Assembly (NCBI RefSeq): GCF_000802205.1
Contig: NZ_CP012850.1
Location: 434,001-498,000, forward strand
DNA length: 64,000 nucleotides
Reading direction: 5' to 3'
Source of the DNA: Candidatus Nitrosocosmicus oleophilus
GTDB lineage: Archaea > Thermoproteota > Nitrososphaeria > Nitrososphaerales > Nitrososphaeraceae
The number at the start of each line of letters is the position of its first letter. The stretch's first letter is position 1. The position numbers and the translations under genes were made by a program. The notes below the pieces were generated by a model. That model did not search any database, had not been told where the DNA came from, and saw only the letters and a list, made by a program, of their open reading frames with translations. This document shows, piece after piece, positions 1-9,418 of this stretch.

Positions 1-878
1 GGCTTTTCTACGGGTATAACTTCATTAGATCTATTCTTATAAGCATCAACAATAGGGGCACATCCATTAGGTTGGGCAGCAATTATCCTTAAATTAGAAA
101 TATCAGAAATTAATCCTAGATTCATTATTTCTTCAAATCCTTTACAAATGGCATTCAACATAGCTCCACTTCCCACTGGAATTACTAGTACATCAGGGAC
201 GATCCAATTCAATTGTTCCAATACTTCAAACGCTAGTGTTTTAGAGCCTTCGACGTAGTAAGGTCGCATATTTATATTTACAATTCCATAGCCATTAGAA
301 TCTCCAATTACTGAAGCGATCCTGTTAGCATCATCATAGGTACCATCCACAGCTACAAATTTGCCTCCATATGACAAAGCTTGTGCGATTTTAACATCTT
401 CTATGTCAGAGGGTGCGAAAATGTAACAAGGTAAATTTGCTTTTGCTGCATGAGCGGCGGTAGCAGATGCGAGATTTCCAGTAGATGCACAACCCACGGC
501 AGATAAATTCATCTCTTTAGCTTTTGATACTGCAACCCCTGCGGGCCTATCCTTAAAAGAGAAAGTTGGATTTACAGAATCGTTTTTAATGTATAAATTC
601 TTAAATCCGCCAAGACTATTGCCCAAATTATCTGCTTTTTGTAATGGAGTGATCGCACCATTTAAACTGACTATATTTTTCTTGTCTTCTATTGGAAGAA
701 TTTCAAAATATCGCCAATAAGTTAAATCTGAACGACTTTCAAATGTATTCCTAGTAATGGTAGTATCTATTTTATATTGGACATCTAACGGCCCAAAGCA
801 ATCCTCACAGATATATATAAATCTTGGGGAATACTCTTTATTACATTCTCTACATTTTAGTGCACTTATAATTCCCAT
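1..878 (-). CDS. thrC: Threonine synthase, C-terminus cut by the window edge
   Basis: Reading the minus strand from the ATG at 878 gives a continuous frame of about 292 codons that runs off the left edge without a stop. It begins MGIISALKCRECNKEY, a small N-terminal CxxC zinc-binding segment with a second CxxC near residue 24. The PLP-lysine motif SFKDRPAG follows, then the ASTGNLASATAAHAA segment that grips the PLP phosphate. This is the threonine synthase pattern (O-phosphohomoserine to threonine, fold-type II PLP enzyme). The hisI gene lies 85 bases upstream on the same strand, so the two may be co-transcribed. The remaining C-terminus lies outside the window. Confidence 0.9.
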   Translation of the reverse strand, partial: MGIISALKCRECNKEYSPRFIYICEDCFGPLDVQYKIDTTITRNTFESRSDLTYWRYFEILPIEDKKNIVSLNGAITPLQKADNLGNSLGGFKNLYIKNDSVNPTFSFKDRPAGVAVSKAKEMNLSAVGCASTGNLASATAAHAAKANLPCYIFAPSDIEDVKIAQALSYGGKFVAVDGTYDDANRIASVIGDSNGYGIVNINMRPYYVEGSKTLAFEVLEQLNWIVPDVLVIPVGSGAMLNAICKGFEEIMNLGLISDISNLRIIAAQPNGCAPIVDAYKNRSNEVIPVEK

Positions 879-963
879 TATTTCTGAATACAAGAGAACA
901 ATATGATAGATAAATCTCTCTAAATAATATTTAGTATTACTTAACTTTGCTATTAGGAACCAA

Positions 964-1389
964 TCAGCCTAATTCATTATGAAAACATGAACGATTTCCT
1001 GTATGACAAGCAGGTTTCATAGAATTAACCAGATATAATAATGCATCAGAATCACAATCAACTAATATTTTTTCTACTGGTTGAATATTCCCCGATTCTT
1101 CGCCTTTCATCCACAATCTATTATGAGAAGTGCTCCAAAAATGTGCATTTCCAGTTTCAACGGTTTTGGTTAAGGCGTACTTATTTGCATACCCAAGCAT
1201 CAAAATATCTTTAGTTCTTATATCTTGAACCACTACAGGGATGATTCCATTTCGTTTTTCAAAATCGATTTTATCTATGGATTTTAACAACCTGAAATAT
1301 TGGATCGAAAAGGTATAAGAATTTTCTATAATACTAAAATTTACTCCCAAATCTTGGGGTATTTTTATTAAATAGTATGAGATACTCAT
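964..1389 (-). CDS. hisI: Phosphoribosyl-AMP cyclohydrolase
   Basis: This is the third step of histidine biosynthesis, opening the adenine ring of phosphoribosyl-AMP. The 141-residue product carries the metal-binding VDCDSDALL segment and the PACHTGNRSCF signature, both hallmarks of HisI. No fused HisE pyrophosphatase domain follows. The frame is open further upstream to 1500, but that extension overlaps tiaS antisense. The ATG at 1389 gives the normal family length, so I chose it. The divergent tiaS start is only 16 bases away, leaving almost no room for separate upstream promoters. Confidence 0.92.
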   Translation of the reverse strand: MSISYYLIKIPQDLGVNFSIIENSYTFSIQYFRLLKSIDKIDFEKRNGIIPVVVQDIRTKDILMLGYANKYALTKTVETGNAHFWSTSHNRLWMKGEESGNIQPVEKILVDCDSDALLYLVNSMKPACHTGNRSCFHNELG

Positions 1390-1405
1390 TACAACAAAGA
1401 CATAA

Positions 1406-2794
1406 TTGTTGCTAATAAATAATTGGAATAAACCTAGTGACGAGAAAACTCTGCATATAGGATTTGATGACACTGATTCAGTAAATGGAAGATGCACCAC
1501 CCACCTATCTTATTTAATATCAAATATGCTAATAAGAAAATTTCAGGTAGAATTTGTTGATTTTCCACTGTTAATAAGACTAAATCCCAACGTTCCTCTT
1601 AAAACTAGAGGAAATGGTGCAGTCTGTCTAAGAATAAGAGGTGGAAATTATGAAAAAATCAAAGAGGAGATCACTCATTTCATAGAAAACTATTCCGAAT
1701 TAGAAAACGGAGCCAATCCGGGTTTAGTTTTTTATGAAGGAAATAGCATTGACAAAGACTTGACATCGTTTAGTGAAAGTGCTATGGATACCATATTAAG
1801 TAAACAACTAGCCATAAAAATAGCTAGGAAGAATCATATACAATTCAGCATTTTTGGAAAAGGATATGGAATTGTAGGTGCACTTGCAGCAACAGGTTGT
1901 CTTTTAGATTCAGATCACACATTTGAAACAATTGCATACAGAAGTAAAGAAAATATTGGAACTAACAGAAAAACGGATGACTTTAAAGTAAGAAAATTAA
2001 GCGAGCAATCATATCCATATACTTACAATAATTTTGACATTAAAAATAATAGAATACTAATTACCCCTCGTGGGCCTGACCCGGTGTTTTGTGGTATTAG
2101 AGGAGAAGATCCATTTATAACCACATTATTTCTGAAGAACTTGTGTATAGAAGAAGAATTAGACGGCTACATGATATTCAGATCAAATCAAGGAACGAAT
2201 TTACATCTAGTCAAAGAGAACAGTGGAATTAATATTAAACCATATACCTCAGGACGTATAACTTGTCATGTTGTATCTACACCATCGGTAATTAATGGTG
2301 GACATGTAATTTTCAAAATAAGGGATGGGTTTGGCAGTATCTTACCAGTTGCGGTTTACCAACCTACGGGTCTAACAAAGATTGCAAGTATGTTGATAAT
2401 TGGAGATAGGATCGAGGTAGGGTATGGCTCACATTTAAAATCAAATAATCAAATTACACTTAACCTAGAATATCTCATAATCAAAGAATTAGCAAGAGCG
2501 TATAATATTAGAAACCCCACGTGCGAAAAGTGTTCTAAGAATATGAAATCAGAGGGAAAGAATAAAGGATATCAGTGTTATATTTGTAAAACAAGAATTA
2601 GAAATGGTGTAAAAATAAAGACAGAAAAAAATAGAAAACTAAAGTCTGGTCTATATATTCCGGAACCTATTGCTCATCGACATCTCACCAAACCATCATC
2701 CAGGTATGGTATGGAAAAGAGATTTAATAGTATGGAAATAAAGCAGCTACTAAAAAGTACAAAGTGGATAAAAGATAGCGGGGGGTTGATTTGA
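1406..2794 (+). CDS. tiaS: tRNA(Ile2) 2-agmatinylcytidine synthetase TiaS
   Basis: TiaS converts C34 of the CAU-anticodon isoleucine tRNA to agmatidine so that it reads AUA; it is essential in archaea. The 462-residue protein has the family's GFDDTDS motif at residues 19-25, a GNGAVC segment near 70, an OB-fold-like region after about 300 and a C-terminal zinc ribbon (CEKC ... CYIC, about 372-392). The start is a TTG at 1406; no ATG lies in frame before the GFDDTDS motif, and a second TTG follows directly. The last codons (KDSGGLI, stop 2792-2794) are read from bases that also form the acceptor and T-stem of the convergent initiator tRNA gene. Confidence 0.92.
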   Translation: MLLINNWNKPSDEKTLHIGFDDTDSVNGRCTTHLSYLISNMLIRKFQVEFVDFPLLIRLNPNVPLKTRGNGAVCLRIRGGNYEKIKEEITHFIENYSELENGANPGLVFYEGNSIDKDLTSFSESAMDTILSKQLAIKIARKNHIQFSIFGKGYGIVGALAATGCLLDSDHTFETIAYRSKENIGTNRKTDDFKVRKLSEQSYPYTYNNFDIKNNRILITPRGPDPVFCGIRGEDPFITTLFLKNLCIEEELDGYMIFRSNQGTNLHLVKENSGINIKPYTSGRITCHVVSTPSVINGGHVIFKIRDGFGSILPVAVYQPTGLTKIASMLIIGDRIEVGYGSHLKSNNQITLNLEYLIIKELARAYNIRNPTCEKCSKNMKSEGKNKGYQCYICKTRIRNGVKIKTEKNRKLKSGLYIPEPIAHRHLTKPSSRYGMEKRFNSMEIKQLLKSTKWIKDSGGLI

Positions 2795-2892
2795 ACTTAC
2801 GGCTGGCTTTATAGGCACAGAAACCGCTCTGCGGGTTATGAGCCCGCCGGGATAACCTAGCCCCTAAAAAGGTCTGGCTTCCCCACCCCGCT
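2776..2892 (-). tRNA. Initiator tRNA-Met (CAU) with two non-canonical introns
   Basis: On the minus strand the 117-base gene folds into a perfect 75-base tRNA if two segments are removed: about 17 bases in the D loop (around 2857-2873) and about 25 bases splitting the T-stem after GGTT (around 2797-2821). Mature parts: acceptor AGCGGGG/CCCCGCT, D-stem GGGA/TCCC, anticodon stem GCGGG/CCCGC with loop CTCATAA, T-stem GGTTG/CAACC and discriminator A. The A1-U72 pair and the run of G-C pairs next to the loop mark the initiator. Exact splice points are ambiguous by a base or two. The gene overlaps the tiaS 3' end by 19 bases. Confidence 0.88.
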
Positions 2893-2913
2893 AAATAATA
2901 TTGGTAATATAAG

Positions 2914-2928
2914 GAGTATATATACGGT
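2914..2928 (-). promoter_or_regulatory. TATA box of the initiator tRNA gene
   Basis: The minus strand reads GTATATATACTCC here, a good archaeal box A centred about 29 bases upstream of the tRNA 5' end at 2892, the expected distance for a transcript starting at or near the mature 5' end. Confidence 0.5.
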
Positions 2929-3203
2929 ATAGATGAATGAATTGAATCGAGACTAAGCAAGAAAAAGAGATTTATTCCCGGTTTTTTATTTGCGAGACTA
3001 TGTCTTGTTAGGTAATATAAACAAATCAAAAATATTTGATATGGCGATAACAATTAATTAGTTTATCATTGTAACTTGTCATCTTTCATTGCCAAATAAT
3101 ACTGTATTTGTTGGAGTATATCATCATCTTAAAGGTCTAACATTAGATATAGGCACGCTGGAAAAGGCTTGGATAGGGATAAAAAAGAAACTTAAGTTTC
3201 TAA

Positions 3204-3322
3204 TGCGGGAGATGGGATTTGAACCCACGGACCCCTAAGAGATGAGGTATCTCAATTATCCTGGTTTCTGAGCATCGTGTTTTAAACATCTCACGCCTTT
3301 GACCAGGCTTGGCAACTCCCGC
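3204..3322 (-). tRNA. tRNA-Leu with an anticodon-loop intron (probably UAA)
   Basis: The minus strand gives a leucine-type tRNA: acceptor GCGGGAG pairing with CTCCCGC, the GCCAAGCCTGGTCAAAGGC D-arm, a long variable arm and a TTCAAAT T-loop, with discriminator A. The gene is 119 bases, about 35 longer than a mature tRNA-Leu. The best parse is stem AGATG/CATCT around loop TTTAAAT with anticodon UAA and a 35-base intron after position 37. In this parse the D-stem to anticodon-stem spacing is two bases longer than usual, so anticodon and splice sites are less certain than the leucine identity. A TATA-like ATATATG lies about 24-33 bases upstream. Confidence 0.75.
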
Positions 3323-3373
3323 ATAAAATATTTTTAAAAAGCCCAACATATATTCTAATAAAAAATGTAAAGA

Positions 3374-4300
3374 TCACTCCACACCAGCTCCACCTACAAG
3401 ATTTACAAAAATATCATCTAATGTGATTGGAGATACAGAAAAGGACAAATTATTGCGAACTAAAATATCAGATATTTCTCTTAGATTATGCTCAAAAGTA
3501 AATAGTCTTATAGAGTCAGAACTCATACTAATTGTTTTCCCAAAAGAATTAATGAAGTTTCTTAAATCATAAACATTATAATCCTTTGATATGTTGATGT
3601 CAATTCTTATTTGATAATTTAGAGTATTTCTTAAATCGTTCATGTTGCCTCTAGAAACGACTCTACCTTCATCAATAATGAATATAGAATCAGACAACAT
3701 TTCGGCTTCATCCATATAATGAGTAGTTAAAATAATTGTTATTCCTTTATTTTTCCAATCTTTTATAATAGACCATACCTGTCGTCGTGATACTGGATCC
3801 AAACCTATAGTAGGTTCATCCAAAAATAACAAAGGTGATTCAGTTGCCATGGCCATCCCAACCAAAATTTTCTGTTTCATTCCTCCGGATAGATTCAATG
3901 CAGGAATATCTTTTGCAGAAAAGAGATCAAGTCTTTGTAATATGTCAGATGTTTTCTGCGATGCGGACTCTTTCTTTTCGCCTCGTATCCGCAACCAATT
4001 ATAGATATGATCCCACGGAGTTAATGCACGCAAGGGTCTTCCTTCCTGTGGAACTATAGAAATTTTTTGACGTATTTTTTCTGGAGATTTGAGTACATCG
4101 TCACCGAACACTAATATCCTTCCTGATGTAGGTAACAATTGAGTAGAACAAATACGTATAAAGGTAGTTTTTCCGGCACCATTTCTTCCCAATAATGTAG
4201 ATATCCTTCCTTTTTCGATTTGTAAAGAGATATCACTTAATGCCTTTTTATTGGAATTTTTGTATATTTTGCTTACATTAAAAGATTCTATAGCTAACAT
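3374..4300 (-). CDS. ABC transporter ATP-binding protein (drug/export type)
   Basis: A 308-residue ATPase of the DrrA/CcmA-like exporter class. Walker A GRNGAGKT is at 38-45, a Q-loop VPQEGR near 82, the signature LSGGMKQK near 138, Walker B LLFLDEPT near 157 and the switch histidine in TTHYMDEAE. Its C-terminal extension of about 80 residues is typical for exporters. It lies 35 bases downstream of dnaJ on the same strand and may belong to that operon. No permease partner is encoded next to it: downstream are only the two tRNA genes. It must pair with a membrane protein elsewhere, or act in another role. The substrate is not predictable. Confidence 0.88.
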   Translation of the reverse strand: MLAIESFNVSKIYKNSNKKALSDISLQIEKGRISTLLGRNGAGKTTFIRICSTQLLPTSGRILVFGDDVLKSPEKIRQKISIVPQEGRPLRALTPWDHIYNWLRIRGEKKESASQKTSDILQRLDLFSAKDIPALNLSGGMKQKILVGMAMATESPLLFLDEPTIGLDPVSRRQVWSIIKDWKNKGITIILTTHYMDEAEMLSDSIFIIDEGRVVSRGNMNDLRNTLNYQIRIDINISKDYNVYDLRNFINSFGKTISMSSDSIRLFTFEHNLREISDILVRNNLSFSVSPITLDDIFVNLVGGAGVE

Positions 4301-4335
4301 ATAGTATTGATCGAAATTTGTATGAAAAATAGTTT

Positions 4336-5469
4336 TTATAGTTCATTTTTTTTGAATTCATTTGACAAATCTTTCAAAAGACTTTTTTGGATATCATTAA
4401 TCTTATCAGGCAGTTTTACTTCGATTTTTACGTATTGGCTTCCTCTTCCAAATTTTCCATATCTTGGCAAACCTTTTCCTTTGATTTTAAAAACAGCATT
4501 AGCTTTGGTACAAGCAGGAATTTTCAATTTTTCAGTTCCATCTATGGTTGGAATCCTTGTTTCCGTTCCTAATATCAAGTCAATGAATGAAACATCATAA
4601 TTATACATCAAATCTCCATCATCAAGTACTTTAAAAAGTTGATGTGGGAGTACATGAACACGTACTAATAAATCGCCATTCATTCCGCCCTGAATGCTTT
4701 CCCCTTTTCCTGAAATTCTTAGTGTTACTCCATCCTCAACACCAGAGGGTATATCGATCTTAAGGTTATTTGTTTTTCTAACTTTACCATTACCATGACA
4801 AGTATTACAAGGTTTTTCTATTATTTTACCTTCTCCGTGGCAAGTATTACAGGTATCTAAAGAAATAAAGGTGGAAAACTGATTTTGGTTATAAACCCTG
4901 CGGGTTTGTCCTTGGCCGTTACATGTAGGACAAATTTTTGGTGAAGTTCCTGGGGAAGCGCCTGTCCCGGAACAAACCGAACAGTCTTCGATTGTTGGAA
5001 TTTGTATCTCTTCCTTCTTACCTTTAACTACTTCCTCCAAAGTCATGTCTACGTCATACAGTAAATCTCTGCCTCTTTGTCTTCTGTTTGAGGTTCTGGA
5101 ATTGAAGCTAAAGGGATCATTATTAAAACCGCCACCTCTACCACCGCCCATTCTACCAAAAATCTGTTCAAAAATATCACCTACATTGCCAAAGCCAATA
5201 TCTTTAAAAATTTCTGCGAAATTGTCTTCGGATCCCCTAAATACTTCCTCATTACCCACATGACCGTATGTATCATATCGTTTACGTTTCTCCTGATCGG
5301 ATAGGACAGCGTATGCTTCAGAAATTTCTTTGAATTTTTCTTCTGCTTCAGGCGATTTATTACGATCTGGGTGATATTTTAACGCAAGTTTTCTATATAC
5401 AGATTTTAGCTCATCCTTAGTAACAGTTTTTTGAACTCCAAGTACATCATAATAATCTTTTTTACTCAT
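4336..5469 (-). CDS. dnaJ: Chaperone DnaJ (Hsp40)
   Basis: A full-length type I J-protein (377 residues) that delivers substrates to DnaK and stimulates its ATPase. The J domain occupies residues 5-67 with HPD at 33-35. A Gly/Phe-rich stretch follows ([14 protein letters not shown], near 105-120). Four zinc-binding CxxCxGxG repeats follow ([32 protein letters not shown]), then the C-terminal substrate-binding domains. It is the third gene of a grpE-dnaK-dnaJ series, 39 bases after dnaK. This chaperone set is bacterial in origin and is found in only some archaea, including Thaumarchaeota. Confidence 0.97.
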   Translation of the reverse strand: MSKKDYYDVLGVQKTVTKDELKSVYRKLALKYHPDRNKSPEAEEKFKEISEAYAVLSDQEKRKRYDTYGHVGNEEVFRGSEDNFAEIFKDIGFGNVGDIFEQIFGRMGGGRGGGFNNDPFSFNSRTSNRRQRGRDLLYDVDMTLEEVVKGKKEEIQIPTIEDCSVCSGTGASPGTSPKICPTCNGQGQTRRVYNQNQFSTFISLDTCNTCHGEGKIIEKPCNTCHGNGKVRKTNNLKIDIPSGVEDGVTLRISGKGESIQGGMNGDLLVRVHVLPHQLFKVLDDGDLMYNYDVSFIDLILGTETRIPTIDGTEKLKIPACTKANAVFKIKGKGLPRYGKFGRGSQYVKIEVKLPDKINDIQKSLLKDLSNEFKKNEL

Positions 5470-5508
5470 AACAAATCACAAAAATAAAGTGTGGAATTAT
5501 TCTCTTAA

Positions 5509-7434
5509 TCAAGTATTATTTGATTTGTTGGCGGCGGTGGCGTCTTCCGCAGCAGCAGTAGCAGTAGCAGCAGACTTTTGATCGCTATTTTCAGGATTTT
5601 GATTAAAAGTACTATCATTGGGAGGTGGGGTATCGGACCCCACATACCCTGGGTTTGAAGCGTTAGCAGCATTTTGTTGAACGGCTTGATAAGCAGCTGT
5701 ACTTATTTCAGCTAATGCGTTCTTTAAATCGGTTATTTTTGTTTTTATGGCTTCCACATTATTGGCTGATATTGATTCTTTTAATTCCTGGATTGATTTA
5801 TTTACTTTATCCTTTTGCTCTGGGGTTACTTTATCTTTTAAGTCTTGATTAATCAATTTTTCTGCAGAATATAGTAAATTGTCTGATTCATTCTTTAATT
5901 CTGCTTCTTCTCGTTTCTTTTTATCTACTTCAGCAAATGCATCCGAATCTTTCTTTAATTTTTCGATTTCCTCTTTAGATAATTTAGAGCTCGCCGATAT
6001 AGTAATCTTTGATTCTTTAGATGTAGCAAGATCTTTGGCGGTCACGTTCAAAATTCCGTTGGTATCGATATCAAACGTGACCTCTATTTGTGGAACACTT
6101 CTAGGAGCAGGCGGAATACCCGACAAATTAAACATGCCTAGTGAAACACAATCAGAAGCCATAGTTCTCTCACCCTGGACCACATGGATTGTAACTGCGG
6201 TCTGATAATCTGCAGCGGTAGTGAATACCTTACTCTTTTTGGTAGGAATAGTAGTATTTCGTTCAATTAGAGTTTCTTTAAGTCCACCCATAACTTCCAC
6301 ACCAAGAGTCAAAGGAGTAACATCAACCAACAAAATATCAGTAGATACTTCACCTGAAATTATTGCACCTTGAATTGCAGCTCCCAAAGCAACTGCTTCC
6401 ATTGGATCAACACCACGTTCAGGTTCCTTGTTCATGACAGATTTTACAAATTCTCTTACTATTGGCATCCGTGTAGGGCCCCCAACCAAAACTATTTTTT
6501 CGATATCTGAAGCCGACAACTTTGCATCCTTGATAGCTTGTAGCATTGGATTTCTGCATCGTTCTACCACTGGACGCAATAATTCCTCCAATTTTGCTCT
6601 ATTCAAAGGAATAGCAAAGTTCTTTGGACCAGTGGATTGATCGTATGCCAAAAATGGTAGGTTTATTTCCGTGGTGACTATGTTTGATAATTCGATTTTT
6701 GCCTTCTCTGCAGCTTCTCTAACTCTCATCATCGCTGCTTTATCATTTTTGATGTCTATTCCAGATTGGTTTTTAAATTCATTTACAAGATAATCTATCA
6801 AAATATTATCCATATCTGTGCCCCCAAGTTGAGTATCACCTGAAGTACTCTTGACCTCAAATACACCACCACCCATTTCCATAATGGTAACATCTAAGGT
6901 CCCTCCTCCAAAATCAAAGACCATAATTTTGAGATCATGTTGGACTTTATCTAATCCAAATGCTAGTGAAGCAGCGGTGGGTTCATTAATTATCCTTACT
7001 ACTTCTAGTCCGGCAATTTCTCCAGCATCTTTTGTTGCTTGTCTCTGATTGTCATTAAAGTAAGCAGGAACAGTAATTACAGCTTTATTGACCGTATCGC
7101 CAAGAAATGCTTCAGCATCCTTCTTGATCTTTTGAAGAATAAATGCAGATACTTGTTGTGGAGTATATTCTTTCCCTAATGCTTTAAATTTGTAATCAGT
7201 ACCCATTTTCCTTTTAGCGGCAATGACAGTTCCCTCAGGATTTGAAAGCATTTGACGTCTAGCAGGTTCCCCAACCATTAATTGACCATCCTGCGAAAAT
7301 GCAACTACTGATGGAAAGGCTTTCCCTCCTATTGAGGCGCCTTCAGCAGCTTGTATTATAACTGGCTTTCCACCGATCAAAGAAGCAGCGGCAGAATTAC
7401 TAGTTCCTAAATCAATTCCTATTATTTTTCCCAT
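5509..7434 (-). CDS. dnaK: Chaperone DnaK (Hsp70)
   Basis: A 641-residue Hsp70. The nucleotide-binding domain starts [14 protein letters not shown] and contains [10 protein letters not shown] near 178 and VGGPTRMP near 315. The linker is [15 protein letters not shown] and the substrate-binding domain follows from about 370. The tail is rich in Ala, Asn and Ser and ends NKSNNT, not the bacterial EEVD-like end. The ATG starts directly after the grpE stop codon with no spacer, so the two are translated from one transcript. Confidence 0.98.
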   Translation of the reverse strand: MGKIIGIDLGTSNSAAASLIGGKPVIIQAAEGASIGGKAFPSVVAFSQDGQLMVGEPARRQMLSNPEGTVIAAKRKMGTDYKFKALGKEYTPQQVSAFILQKIKKDAEAFLGDTVNKAVITVPAYFNDNQRQATKDAGEIAGLEVVRIINEPTAASLAFGLDKVQHDLKIMVFDFGGGTLDVTIMEMGGGVFEVKSTSGDTQLGGTDMDNILIDYLVNEFKNQSGIDIKNDKAAMMRVREAAEKAKIELSNIVTTEINLPFLAYDQSTGPKNFAIPLNRAKLEELLRPVVERCRNPMLQAIKDAKLSASDIEKIVLVGGPTRMPIVREFVKSVMNKEPERGVDPMEAVALGAAIQGAIISGEVSTDILLVDVTPLTLGVEVMGGLKETLIERNTTIPTKKSKVFTTAADYQTAVTIHVVQGERTMASDCVSLGMFNLSGIPPAPRSVPQIEVTFDIDTNGILNVTAKDLATSKESKITISASSKLSKEEIEKLKKDSDAFAEVDKKKREEAELKNESDNLLYSAEKLINQDLKDKVTPEQKDKVNKSIQELKESISANNVEAIKTKITDLKNALAEISTAAYQAVQQNAANASNPGYVGSDTPPPNDSTFNQNPENSDQKSAATATAAAEDATAANKSNNT

Positions 7435-8088
7435 TTAAACTTCATCTCCTTTTGTATCCTCTTTATTATCATTATCGATATTTTTAATTATCTTTTTGGA
7501 AACCTCTACTAAACTCGGACGAAGGACACGATCATTTAATAAATAACCCTTCCTAATTTCCTTAGTAATAATATTTTCTTCTGCATCATCTTCAACGTAA
7601 GAGAATCCTATAATTTCATGAAAGTTAGGATCAAAAACATTATTCAAAGCTTTGATTTCTAAAACATTTTCTTTTTCTAAAAAGAGATCAATATTTTTTA
7701 GTATATTCATCAATCCTTCGAGAATTGAAATATCGACTTTGTGGTGTTTTAATGTATCTAATGCACGTATAAAATCTTCGCGGAAATTCACCACGGTTGA
7801 CAAAATATCTGCCTTCACGGAAAGTACCCTCAAGGCATTTTGTTTTTCAATATTTTTTCTATAATTATCGAAATCTGCTAAACTATATTTTAATTTGTTA
7901 AATGTCTCGTCATACAATTTTCGATAGTGTTCCAAGTCGTCTCTTGTTTCCTTTAATTCGGCAGCCATATCTTCAATGGATAAATCAGTTTTTAAATTTT
8001 GATTAGATTTATCAGTGTTATCATCTAATAACAGATAATCATTATCTTGATCATTTTTTACTTGATCTTTGTTTTTAGTCTTATCCAT
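7435..8088 (-). CDS. grpE: Nucleotide exchange factor GrpE
   Basis: A 217-residue GrpE that releases ADP from DnaK. The charged, disordered N-terminus (residues 1-40) is followed by a long coiled coil (about 40-95, LKETRDDLEHYRKLYDETF). The C-terminal beta wing follows, with NVFDPNFHEIIGF near 155 and the closing VLRPSLVEVSK. It is the first gene of the grpE-dnaK-dnaJ series. The 118 bases upstream separate it from aIF2-beta and should hold the operon promoter. Confidence 0.95.
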   Translation of the reverse strand: MDKTKNKDQVKNDQDNDYLLLDDNTDKSNQNLKTDLSIEDMAAELKETRDDLEHYRKLYDETFNKLKYSLADFDNYRKNIEKQNALRVLSVKADILSTVVNFREDFIRALDTLKHHKVDISILEGLMNILKNIDLFLEKENVLEIKALNNVFDPNFHEIIGFSYVEDDAEENIITKEIRKGYLLNDRVLRPSLVEVSKKIIKNIDNDNKEDTKGDEV

Positions 8089-8206
8089 AATAATAAATTT
8101 GGTTAAATCTAATAATTACATATCGATTATAGCGAAACACGGAAGCAAAGAAAATAAGATAAGAATATGTTGCATCCAGCCGATATCACGATTTGTAATC
8201 AAGTAA

Positions 8207-8638
8207 TCAAGCATAATTACTTTTTATAGAAGATCTGGCACCACAAGCTTCACATATCATAAAGCCTAACTTTTTAATTTTTTCTGTCCTAGTATCTGGG
8301 CTACCGCAAACAGGACAAATAACATAGTCCTTTACGTATCGATCTATCAAACCTCCGAATGAGGATATAGGTTTTCTGCCCAAAAAAATAACCCGTTCAC
8401 CAGTAATATACCCTGCAGATGCTAATTCCTTATTTAAATATAGTAATAATTTTTCAGGATCACGTCTTAATGCCTTTGGAAAATCCATGAAATTTCTAAA
8501 AATTGTTCGTTGGCCAACCCATATTACTCTTGGAACAGGAACTTCAAGTCTGGCAACTTCTTTCTTTACCACATTTCCTAGTTTATTTTGTAACCTATCT
8601 AACAAGGACACATAACCAGATTCATCTTGGATTGACAT
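8207..8638 (-). CDS. Translation initiation factor aIF2, beta subunit
   Basis: The 143-residue protein matches the archaeal a/eIF2-beta layout: a short N-terminal helix that binds the gamma subunit, a central alpha-beta domain (VPRVIWVGQRTIFRNFMDF) and a C-terminal zinc ribbon CPVCGSPDT ... CEACGA. With aIF2-gamma and alpha it carries initiator Met-tRNA to the ribosome. It lies between the chaperone operon and the replication genes, all on the same strand. Confidence 0.93.
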   Translation of the reverse strand: MSIQDESGYVSLLDRLQNKLGNVVKKEVARLEVPVPRVIWVGQRTIFRNFMDFPKALRRDPEKLLLYLNKELASAGYITGERVIFLGRKPISSFGGLIDRYVKDYVICPVCGSPDTRTEKIKKLGFMICEACGARSSIKSNYA

Positions 8639-8713
8639 GTTATAGATTACAACAAACCAATTAATGTACGTTGTGAATAATAATTAATTTAAATAATTTA
8701 CAAGTAATAAGAA

Positions 8714-9328
8714 TCAGAATACTGATCTAAACCCAGATGTATTATTTTGAATTATCCAATCCACAAATGGATGCAAGGTATTATAAGGCAAATTGGCAGA
8801 TTTTTCCACATTATAGCTTAACATAACCATCCGATTCAACAATAAATTATGTAATTTTTTATCTAATTGATCTCTTTTAAAAGGATCATAAATTTCAAAA
8901 AAACATTTTTGCCTGTGGTATGAAATATGATGTGCATAACAGTACATAAGCAAAGTAGGATCTCGGCTAATCCTTTTATTTATCTCCCTTTCTTCAAATG
9001 CAGGGCTGTTTTGCATTTCAACATAGATTTGAAGAATCCGTCTTTGATAATTTTCTTTAATCAATTCAATATTAGACGGACCTATGTTTTTTGATAGAAA
9101 AATTTCACGCTTTAGTTGATCAATAGTTTTTCGTGTGATATCTTTTGCAGATAACACATCCAAATCATTTTTGACTCCAAAATCTTTTCCGAAGAGAAAA
9201 AAAATACCTAAAATTTCATCTTGATTGACGAAAGGAAAGTCCAAATCGCCATCAAGAAATTTTGATAATCTTTCATAAATGTTACCGGGTAAAAAGAATC
9301 CCATATAGGAATCAGAAACTATAGTCAA
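8714..9328 (-). CDS. Uncharacterised protein downstream of mcm
   Basis: I do not recognise this 204-residue protein. It is predicted to be mostly helical and soluble, with no signal peptide and no zinc or nucleotide motif. The most distinctive segment is TLLMYCYAHHISYHRQKCFFEIY (positions about 8893-8960), rich in aromatic residues and His. It follows mcm by 90 bases on the same strand and precedes aIF2-beta by 75. Position suggests a link with replication or translation, but that is inference only. An internal ATG at residue 9 is an alternative start. Confidence 0.7.
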   Translation of the reverse strand: MTIVSDSYMGFFLPGNIYERLSKFLDGDLDFPFVNQDEILGIFFLFGKDFGVKNDLDVLSAKDITRKTIDQLKREIFLSKNIGPSNIELIKENYQRRILQIYVEMQNSPAFEEREINKRISRDPTLLMYCYAHHISYHRQKCFFEIYDPFKRDQLDKKLHNLLLNRMVMLSYNVEKSANLPYNTLHPFVDWIIQNNTSGFRSVF

Positions 9329-9418
9329 GGCAATTGAAGAGGCATATACATATAATAAATATTTTTTTGTGCTATATTGGTTGTTTGGCTGTCTGGCTGT
9401 TTACATAAAGAATAGTCC

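Noticed and set aside
2724-3053. 109-codon minus-strand frame across the initiator tRNA
   Set aside because: It runs through the tRNA gene and its promoter, has no family features and is better explained as chance.
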